From Verrucomicrobiales bacterium (GTDB lineage: Bacteria > Verrucomicrobiota > Verrucomicrobiia > Verrucomicrobiales > DEV007): DNA of 12,742 nucleotides. Position 1 is the stretch's first letter. Each line of letters opens with the position of its first letter. The notes below the pieces were generated by a model that did no database searches, had not been told where the DNA came from, and was given only the letters and a program-made list of their open reading frames with translations. The position numbers and the translations under genes were made by a program. Shown here one piece after another: positions 7,404-12,742 of this stretch. The stretch lies in contig NZSO01000088.1 of the NCBI GenBank assembly GCA_002696885.1, forward strand, positions 1 to 12,742. Reading direction: 5' to 3'.

Positions 7404-9074
7404 TTAAACTTCAAATTCTTCAGGTTTGAACTCTAATTTTTCACCTTTTTCAATCGCCTCATGAATTTTCATGCAGGTAACTGTTGTTCTGAAACCGTCT
7501 AGAGCGGTGCAATTAAGGTCATCCTGACTACCTTTATCCCTTACTGTTTCAAAGAAATTTCTAAGGTGAGGTGTGTGTGGTCTTTCTTCAAATTGGGTGT
7601 GTGATGGGATTTCCCATGGGTCAAGTCCCTTAGAAACCCTAGCATCAGCTAATCCTTTACCAGCAAGCCATTTTTCATTTTTGGCCTTATCAATGCTTCT
7701 CCAAGGAGCAGGGTTTTCCCAGAACTTGTGATAGATTTCTTCACTTGCTAGGTCCTTCTCGATGGCTGGTTTTGCTCCTAGTGAATGCTCATCCCAAGAC
7801 TCTGCGTGAGCTTCTCTATATATTTGATTGTACTCAGTGAGTTCGGATATTGACATGGTACCATCTTCACCCATGAATTTTTCATAAAATTTCTGAGAGC
7901 TAGATGTCGTCAACACCTGATAGTAGGCACGAGTTTTTAATGTATCACCGGCACCACCTTTGGTATTCCATTTGTCACGTTTAGTTTCGTATTCAAAGAA
8001 AGCCATGACGTTATCAGCGTGCTCATAACCATCCTTAACCTGCTCAACAACTTTGAGTTCTTCCTCAAGCTTGGCCTTCCTCTTGCTAGATTTCGTTTTG
8101 TTCATTGCCTCTTTAACCTCACTAGTGAGGAGGTCATTAAGAAACTCGCCAGTGTAGTAATCAGTTCCGCCTTGAGCGAAAATTGATTTTGGAAGCTCAT
8201 CTAGTAGCCAGTTGAATATGTCAATTTGGTGAGCTCCAAGGTCAGAGATGATTCCTCCTCCAAATTTTTTGTACATTCTCCAGTTTCTAAACTCAAACAT
8301 TCCAGTGGCTCCACCGTTGTAACCAAACTTCTTTAAGGTATCATCGGTAAGTGCATCTTTGCCCATAGGTATTTCTCTTGGAACTGAGCCTCCGCGAGAA
8401 CGGTTCCATTGAGCGGACATGTGAGTGATCCAACCAAGTAGTTGACGCTTATTTATAATCTCGTTTTTGACATGCAAGTAACGTGGGTTACTTCTTCGTT
8501 GGTGACCGATCGCCAATAATTTCCCGGTCTTTTTCTGAGCCTCAACCATCTGACGAGCATAGTCTATAGAATTAGACATGAGCTTTTCACAATAAACATC
8601 CAATCCTTTTTCTAGTCCCATGATTGAGTAAGTGTGATGAACAAAGTCTGGAGTGGCTACAATGATGCAGTCTAAGTCCTCTTTGTTAATCATTTCCTCT
8701 GGATCCGCGTATCCGTTACATTCACTTCCATCCGCACCGCCGCCCTGTTTACTTGCGGTAATTTGGCCTACTCCAGCTCTTAAGTTTCTGGGCCAGATAT
8801 CTGAAACTGCTGGAAAGCAAACCAGATCTTTGAGAAACATGCTTGATTCTCTAAGAGCTTTTCCTTCGTCTCCATACCCAACAATACCACACCTGACTTT
8901 TTTACCTTTATCAGCACCTTCCTGCCCCAAGGCAGTTTTGCTTGTTACAACGAGTCCTGCACCTACGCTAGCAGTAGAACTGTTCCTTAAAAAATTTCTT
9001 CTACTTAAGGAATTATCATTAGAATCAGTTTTATTTATCTGATCACTCTTTTGGCCAATGTGTTTGTAGTTCAT
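7404..9074 (-). CDS. Tat-exported Gfo/Idh/MocA family oxidoreductase
   Basis: The 556-residue product carries a twin-arginine signal, S-R-R-N-F-L (24-29), followed by a weakly hydrophobic stretch to A-L-G-Q near residue 51, so it should cross the membrane folded and with its nucleotide bound. The Rossmann fold begins with C-G-I-V-G-Y-G-D-E-G (62-71), a G-x-G-x-x-G nucleotide-binding loop. The family's E-K-P motif appears as E-K-L (163-165), so the lysine is kept but the proline is lost. The catalytic-region motif G-G-G-I-I-S-D-L-G-A-H-Q-I-D (272-285) is intact. Related Tat-exported PVC proteins are, from memory, about 430-460 residues; this one is longer, with a lysine/glutamate-rich, possibly coiled segment at about 315-350 and an acidic, tryptophan-rich stretch after it. 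Family members oxidise or reduce sugars and cyclitols with NAD(P); the substrate here is unknown. The gene lies 47 bp downstream of doxX-like DNA on the same strand, suggesting one operon. Confidence 0.85.
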   Translation of the reverse strand: MNYKHIGQKSDQINKTDSNDNSLSRRNFLRNSSTASVGAGLVVTSKTALGQEGADKGKKVRCGIVGYGDEGKALRESSMFLKDLVCFPAVSDIWPRNLRAGVGQITASKQGGGADGSECNGYADPEEMINKEDLDCIIVATPDFVHHTYSIMGLEKGLDVYCEKLMSNSIDYARQMVEAQKKTGKLLAIGHQRRSNPRYLHVKNEIINKRQLLGWITHMSAQWNRSRGGSVPREIPMGKDALTDDTLKKFGYNGGATGMFEFRNWRMYKKFGGGIISDLGAHQIDIFNWLLDELPKSIFAQGGTDYYTGEFLNDLLTSEVKEAMNKTKSSKRKAKLEEELKVVEQVKDGYEHADNVMAFFEYETKRDKWNTKGGAGDTLKTRAYYQVLTTSSSQKFYEKFMGEDGTMSISELTEYNQIYREAHAESWDEHSLGAKPAIEKDLASEEIYHKFWENPAPWRSIDKAKNEKWLAGKGLADARVSKGLDPWEIPSHTQFEERPHTPHLRNFFETVRDKGSQDDLNCTALDGFRTTVTCMKIHEAIEKGEKLEFKPEEFEV

Positions 9075-9121
9075 AGAATATAAAAGTTTCTTACGTATTA
9101 TGAAATTGGAACGGATTTAAA

Positions 9122-9619
9122 TTAAGCCTCCTCCTCCTCATCTTTTGAAAAAGCCATGGCAATGAGATTGTCAACTGCACCCACGTTGTGCTTAACGGTC
9201 ATCAAGGCTAAACCGACAACAATAATTTCAACTCCACGCTCAACGGCCGCGGTGTCGTCTGGAAGAAGCATAAGTCCAAAGCTTAGAGACAGAACTAGTG
9301 CGCCTGCTAAGAAGAGTGAAATTCTGGTGAAGAAACCAAACATCACGGAAGCGCCTACAATTAATAAGGCCCATGGTAAAACAGCAGAGTATTGGTTGAG
9401 CATGAATTGAGGGATGGCTGTATTAGTTTCCATCGTAGATGTAATGTTGCTCATCACATATTTAGCGTTCTCTGGATCAAATGACCAACCTCCTTCTTCG
9501 TTTTTTACATAAAATTTTGTGAGTCCAGCGAACATGAGGCGCATTCCTATCCACATACGGAGAAAAAAGCAGGCCCAGGCTTCACCTTGAAAAAATTTAG
9601 AATTACTTTGTTGGGACAT
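9122..9619 (-). CDS. DoxX-family integral membrane protein
   Basis: The 165-residue product has four predicted membrane segments (about 15-35, 76-96, 99-118, 127-145). The first carries the family pattern L-R-M-x-x-G-x-R-x-x-x-A-G-L-T-K-F (20-36), and the size is typical of DoxX. The C-terminus is strongly acidic (D-E-E-E-E-A). DoxX proteins are membrane proteins of varied and often unknown role, associated in some cases with quinone-linked redox reactions or oxidative stress. It starts at an ATG at 9619 with no Shine-Dalgarno sequence and is the first gene of a probable leftward operon with the Tat-exported oxidoreductase and the F5/8-type-C protein. The pairing suggests that it supports the exported oxidoreductase in the membrane, which is inference. 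Confidence 0.85.
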   Translation of the reverse strand: MSQQSNSKFFQGEAWACFFLRMWIGMRLMFAGLTKFYVKNEEGGWSFDPENAKYVMSNITSTMETNTAIPQFMLNQYSAVLPWALLIVGASVMFGFFTRISLFLAGALVLSLSFGLMLLPDDTAAVERGVEIIVVGLALMTVKHNVGAVDNLIAMAFSKDEEEEA

Positions 9620-9692
9620 GATAGTTTAAAATGGTTGGTAGGTTTTTGTTTAAGTGATGTGCCGCTTAAATTAAATGCGGATTTATCCTAGG

Positions 9693-9719
9693 AATATACG
9701 ATTTTTTGATTTATTGCAA
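9693..9719 (-). promoter_or_regulatory. Candidate promoter for the DoxX operon
   Basis: On the minus strand TTGCAA (9714-9719, a perfect palindrome) is followed after 15 bp by TATATT (9693-9698, 5 of 6 to the -10 consensus). The spacer is shorter than ideal. The predicted leader to the ATG at 9619 is roughly 65 bases. The same TTGCAA is also the best -35 for the divergent YlbF-like gene. Confidence 0.25.
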
Positions 9720-9741
9720 CTAATGGCATTACTTCAATAAT
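9714..9741 (+). promoter_or_regulatory. Candidate promoter for the YlbF-like gene
   Basis: TTGCAA (9714-9719, 4 of 6) is followed after 16 bp by AATAAT (9736-9741, 5 of 6). The predicted leader to the ATG at 9794 is about 45 bases. A second, weaker option is TTGACT at 9759-9764 with GAATAT at 9782-9787, which would give a message starting very close to the ATG. Confidence 0.3.
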
Positions 9742-9793
9742 AAACTAATTCTCGGGTATTGACTATCCACTTGAAACATTCGAATATCCCAAC

Positions 9794-10210
9794 ATGACAA
9801 TGATTATAGGGGAATCGACTACCAGTGACGCAGATTATAAAACAAAAGTTAAGGAGTTATGCCAAACAATCATCGATGATCCAGCTCTAAAGGAGGTTTT
9901 TGAGGGAATCGACAAATTTATGGAAAATGATGAAGCTAAGGAGCTTTTCACGAAAATGCAGTCCACCGGGGAATCATTACAGATGAAACAGCAGTCGGGA
10001 TTGGAGCTTACTGCTGGTGAGGTTGAAGAATATAATAAAGCTCGTGAAGAAATGATGAATAATCCTGTAGCGAGTGCATTTGTAGGGGCTCAGGAGACTA
10101 TTCAGGGAATTCATCAGACTGTGGGCAAAGCAATTTCCTTGGTTTTTGAAAATGGACGCGTTCCAACTGATGAGGAGTTTGAGTCTCACTGTTGTGGATC
10201 TGGCGGATGA
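9794..10210 (+). CDS. YlbF/YmcA-family (RicF/RicA-like) protein with C-terminal Cys pair
   Basis: The 138-residue, highly charged and mostly helical product has no signal peptide and should be cytosolic. The core (about 13-118) fits the YlbF family: an N-terminal helix, D-D-P-A-L-K-E-V-F (28-36), a middle helix with M-Q-S-T-G-E-S-L-Q-M-K-Q (55-66), E-V-E-E-Y-N-K-A-R-E-E-M (76-87) and N-P-V-A-S-A-F (90-96). It ends in a short tail, S-H-C-C-G-S-G-G, with adjacent Cys133-Cys134. In Bacillus subtilis the YlbF, YmcA and YaaT proteins form a complex that binds iron-sulfur clusters and influences RNase Y-dependent RNA processing; whether this homologue works that way is unknown. A start at the ATG at 9800, two codons in, is also possible. 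The gene is divergent from doxX and 118 bp upstream of the DUF1592 gene on the same strand. It is the only cytosolic product in the window. Confidence 0.75.
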   Translation: MTMIIGESTTSDADYKTKVKELCQTIIDDPALKEVFEGIDKFMENDEAKELFTKMQSTGESLQMKQQSGLELTAGEVEEYNKAREEMMNNPVASAFVGAQETIQGIHQTVGKAISLVFENGRVPTDEEFESHCCGSGG

Positions 10211-10291
10211 GGCAGTTGCTAATGTGGCCGGTCTGGCCATAAAAAAATGCCAAAAATCACTTCATTGCGTGATCTCTAGGGATTGAGGTCG

Positions 10292-10297
10292 TATAAT
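10292..10297 (+). promoter_or_regulatory. Candidate -10 element for the DUF1592 gene
   Basis: This is a perfect TATAAT placed so that transcription would start near 10304, 25 bases before the preferred ATG at 10329. There is no recognisable -35 at the normal distance. The position argues against the upstream TTG (10308) as the start codon. Confidence 0.4.
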
Positions 10298-10315
10298 TAT
10301 ATAGTAATTGATGGT

Positions 10316-10320
10316 GAGGA
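10316..10320 (+). promoter_or_regulatory. Shine-Dalgarno sequence that fixes the DUF1592 start
   Basis: GAGGA lies 8 bases before the ATG at 10329, an ideal spacing. The alternative starts (TTG 10308, ATG 10311) would place it inside the gene. It is the only clear Shine-Dalgarno sequence ahead of any start in the window. Confidence 0.6.
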
Positions 10321-10328
10321 CAGACAAC

Positions 10329-12683
10329 ATGCACTCAAAACTGATTTTACCGCTGAATGTGGTAGTTCTATGTTTTATTAATTATTTATTGGCAGCCAAT
10401 CTATTTGCCAAAGAGGTTCGGCTTTCCTACGAGCAGGATGTTTTACCAATTCTTGAAACGCATTGTTTCGATTGTCATGGAGATGGATCTTCCAAAGGTG
10501 GGTTATCCCTCGATGATTGGGAATCGTCCCAAGAGCGGTTACAAGATTTAGAGGTTTGGAAGGACATCATGAAAAATGTGGCTTCCAAAACGATGCCCCC
10601 AGCTAAAAGAAAATCTCAGCCAACAGATGATGAAAGGAAGAAGATTGTTCAATGGATCGAGTCCGAGGTTTTTCGATTTGATCCCAATAACCCTGATCCA
10701 GGACGCGTAACTATCAGAAGACTAAATAAGACCGAATACAATAATACCATCAAAGATCTTATGCTGGTTGATTTTAAGGCTGCAGATGATTTTCCTCCAG
10801 ATGATACCGGTTACGGTTTTGACAATATTGGTGACGTTTTGAGTTTGTCGCCAGTTTTGCTTGAAAAGTACCTAAAGGCTTCCGAACAGATCACTTCTGC
10901 TGCCATTTGGACTTCAGACCCTCCAAAAGGATTTCAAAAGTACGAGGGTTCCAATTTAATTGGAGGTCAGCCAAAACTGAATGGAAGAATTCAGCCAACT
11001 AATGGCTCCATCAAAATAAAACATAATTTTTCCTCAGACGGTAAATACAAAATTAAAATTAGCGCAGGGGCTGACCAGGCTGGTGACGAACCCGCCAAAA
11101 TGTCCTTCTTAATGAATGGCAAGGACTTCAAAACATTTGAAGTGAAAAATACTCCAAGCCAACCTCAAAACTACGAGTTGTTTGTATTTATTGATAAAAA
11201 TGAATTATTAAAAAAAGACGGAAACAGTTTTGTTACAAAAACGCTCGAAGCAAAGTTTATTAACGATTTTTATGATTTGAGAATTAAAGACCCTGAAAAA
11301 AGAGACCGTAATTTATTCGTAAATTCTTTTGAAATCGAGGGTCCAATAGGCAAGAAATTAGATGATCCACCGGCCTTTCATAAGGAGATATTTGGTGATA
11401 TACAAATCACAGAAGAAAATAGAATTAAGACTGCAAAGAAAATTCTATGGAAATTCACTAACAGAGCCTACAGAAGAAAAGTTCCTGAATCTGAGATTGA
11501 TCGTTTGCTAAAATTCGTTCAAATCGAAATTGATCAAGGTGGTACATATGCTTTTGAGAGAGGTATCAAGTTAGCGTGTCAAGCTGTTCTAACTTCACCC
11601 TATTTTTTATTTAGAGGAGAAATTCAGCCTGAACCAGATAACCCTGATGCCACTTATCGTATTGATGAGTACGCCTTGGCATCAAGGTTGTCTTATTTTA
11701 TTTGGTCATCTATGCCAGATGACGAACTTTTTCAGCACGCGACGCAATCCACTCTTCGAAAGAATTTAGAGTCTCAAGTATTAAGAATGCTGAAAGACCC
11801 TAAAGCAAAATCACTGACTAAAAATTTTGCTGGTCAATGGCTTCAGTTGAGAGATGTGCCTTTGGTAGACCCTGATCCTAAAACCTACGGAAAGTTAGAC
11901 GAAAAGCTCAAAGAGTCGATGCAGAGTGAGACAGAAATGCTTTTTGAACATATCCTTAATGAAGACCTACCTCTTACAGAGCTCATTACTGCAAATTATA
12001 GCTTTCTAAATCAGCGACTAGCATCTCATTATGGAATTAGTGGTGTTAAAGGTAATGGTTTTAAGAAAGTATCTTTAGAAGGAACTCGAAGGAGAGGCAT
12101 GTTAACCCATGCCAGTGTCTTGACTGTGACATCCAACCCTACGAGAACTTCGCCGGTCAAGAGGGGAAAGTGGATACTTGAGAATATTCTTGGAACTCCT
12201 CCACCTGATCCTCCTCCAGGAGTTGAGGAACTAGATTCTAACAAAGAGCTAACAGGAAATCTTCGTCAACGTCTTGAACAGCACAGAGATGACCCCAATT
12301 GCGCTTCATGTCATGCTTTGATGGATCCTCTAGGGTTTGTATACGAGAATTTTGATGGTATTGGAAGATGGAGAGAAGAAGATGAAGGCGCACTGATTAA
12401 TCCTGCAGGTGAATTGGTTACAGGAGAAACCTTTCAAAATCATGAGGAATTTCAAAAAATACTTATAAATTCAAAGTTGGACGACTTTTTACGTTGTTCT
12501 AGTGAAATGATGATGACTTATGCAATGGGGCGTGGAGTTGAGTTTTATGATAAGCCGGCAGTCGATTCTGTTGTTAAGCTTCTCAAGGACAATGACTTAA
12601 GGTTTTCTTCATTGATCATTGGAGTTGTGAAATCGATACCTTTTCAGTATCGTAGAGGAGATGGCAGACGTATTTATGATTAA
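10329..12683 (+). CDS. Exported di-haem DUF1587/1595/1592/1588/1585 protein (planctomycete cytochrome type)
   Basis: From the ATG at 10329 the product is 784 residues with a signal peptide (hydrophobic core about 5-24, then L-F-A-K). The domain order is complete for the family. First comes a planctomycete cytochrome c domain with haem motif C-F-D-C-H (46-50) and a possible distal Met89 in T-M-P-P. DUF1587 follows (about 130-193, R-R-L-N-K-T-E-Y-N-N-T), then a beta-rich carbohydrate-binding-like segment (about 220-340) and DUF1595 (about 365-430, R-A-Y-R-R-K-V). After these are DUF1592 (about 442-568, L-S-Y-F-I-W-S-S-M-P-D-D), DUF1588 (about 585-685, R-R-G-M-L-T-H-A-S-V-L-T) carrying a second haem motif C-A-S-C-H (658-662), and DUF1585 at the C-terminus. 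The family is abundant in PVC bacteria and its reaction is not established; two haems and a sugar-binding-like segment suggest extracytoplasmic redox work on carbohydrates (inference). A DUF1552 gene commonly follows such genes and would start beyond the right edge. No terminator is seen in the 59 bp after the stop. Confidence 0.9.
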   Translation: MHSKLILPLNVVVLCFINYLLAANLFAKEVRLSYEQDVLPILETHCFDCHGDGSSKGGLSLDDWESSQERLQDLEVWKDIMKNVASKTMPPAKRKSQPTDDERKKIVQWIESEVFRFDPNNPDPGRVTIRRLNKTEYNNTIKDLMLVDFKAADDFPPDDTGYGFDNIGDVLSLSPVLLEKYLKASEQITSAAIWTSDPPKGFQKYEGSNLIGGQPKLNGRIQPTNGSIKIKHNFSSDGKYKIKISAGADQAGDEPAKMSFLMNGKDFKTFEVKNTPSQPQNYELFVFIDKNELLKKDGNSFVTKTLEAKFINDFYDLRIKDPEKRDRNLFVNSFEIEGPIGKKLDDPPAFHKEIFGDIQITEENRIKTAKKILWKFTNRAYRRKVPESEIDRLLKFVQIEIDQGGTYAFERGIKLACQAVLTSPYFLFRGEIQPEPDNPDATYRIDEYALASRLSYFIWSSMPDDELFQHATQSTLRKNLESQVLRMLKDPKAKSLTKNFAGQWLQLRDVPLVDPDPKTYGKLDEKLKESMQSETEMLFEHILNEDLPLTELITANYSFLNQRLASHYGISGVKGNGFKKVSLEGTRRRGMLTHASVLTVTSNPTRTSPVKRGKWILENILGTPPPDPPPGVEELDSNKELTGNLRQRLEQHRDDPNCASCHALMDPLGFVYENFDGIGRWREEDEGALINPAGELVTGETFQNHEEFQKILINSKLDDFLRCSSEMMMTYAMGRGVEFYDKPAVDSVVKLLKDNDLRFSSLIIGVVKSIPFQYRRGDGRRIYD

Positions 12684-12742
12684 TTAACATTTCTTCAGTA
12701 ATTTTTTGATCTTAACGGTAGTTATAGTTGATTATTAGATAA

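Noticed and set aside
8653..9042. A 129-codon rightward open frame
   Set aside because: It lies wholly antisense to the Tat-signal and Rossmann region of the oxidoreductase, has a low-complexity Ser/Pro/Leu-rich product with no recognisable domain, and has no promoter or ribosome site.
9661..9680. Interrupted inverted repeat CCGC...GCGG in the doxX/YlbF intergenic region
   Set aside because: The arms are 4 bp with mismatches inside, too short to call an operator.
10224..10240. Hairpin with a TGGCC/GGCCA stem after the YlbF-like gene
   Set aside because: The stem has only 5 Watson-Crick pairs plus weak extension, and it is followed by an A-run rather than a T-run, so it does not qualify as a rightward terminator.
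10256..10273. Inverted repeat ATCAC/GTGAT before the DUF1592 gene
   Set aside because: A 5-bp stem with an 8-base loop and no T-tract is expected by chance. It could be an operator, but nothing else supports that.

Overview
The window is AT-leaning (about 40% G+C by eye), densely coded, and almost entirely made of exported proteins of the kind that dominate Planctomycetota/Verrucomicrobiota (PVC) genomes. The markers are a DUF1587/1595/1592/1588/1585 di-haem protein, a Pirellula/Verrucomicrobium-type propeller 'membrane-bound dehydrogenase' fused to an SGNH-like domain, a Tat-exported Gfo/Idh/MocA oxidoreductase, and a signal-peptide-bearing DUF255 protein. The low G+C and gene style fit a marine Verrucomicrobiota best. 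Planctomycetota or Lentisphaerota cannot be excluded from the sequence alone.

Layout. Positions 1-4282 hold a leftward group: a secreted TraB/GumN-like protein (4282 to 3365), then a 1029-residue SGNH/propeller/cupredoxin protein (3295 to 206), then the 5' end of another secreted, possibly SGNH-like gene cut by the left edge (134 to 1). A divergent intergenic region at 4283-4406 separates it from a rightward DUF255 (YyaL/SPATA20-like) thioredoxin-fold protein (4407-6575). That gene converges, across a perfect 11-bp-stem bidirectional terminator, on a leftward group of three: DoxX (9619 to 9122), a Tat-exported Gfo/Idh/MocA oxidoreductase (9074 to 7404) and an exported F5/8-type-C (discoidin-like) protein (7304 to 6636). 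Another divergent region (9620-9793, 174 bp, the longest gene-free stretch) leads to a rightward YlbF-family protein (9794-10210) and then the DUF1592-type di-haem protein (10329-12683). No gap exceeds 300 bases. No rRNA, tRNA, CRISPR array, insertion sequence, integrase or phage gene was seen.

How the genes may work together. Two redox themes recur outside the cytoplasm: a copper (cupredoxin) domain on a propeller protein, and two c-type haem motifs on the DUF1592 protein. A Tat-exported (prefolded, cofactor-loaded) sugar-type oxidoreductase is encoded directly after a DoxX membrane protein. This is consistent with envelope-located oxidative handling of carbohydrates, but no substrate can be read from the sequence. 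The YlbF-like protein is the only clearly cytosolic product.

Start choices. Three reading frames can be extended upstream to TTG codons (4318, 4395, 10308). In each case a downstream ATG that opens directly on a signal peptide is preferred here, supported in two cases by promoter-like or Shine-Dalgarno-like sequence lying inside the extension. Only the DUF1592 gene has a clear Shine-Dalgarno sequence. I see no obviously novel defence or mobile system. The most distinctive item is the SGNH-like/propeller/HEAT-like/cupredoxin fusion.
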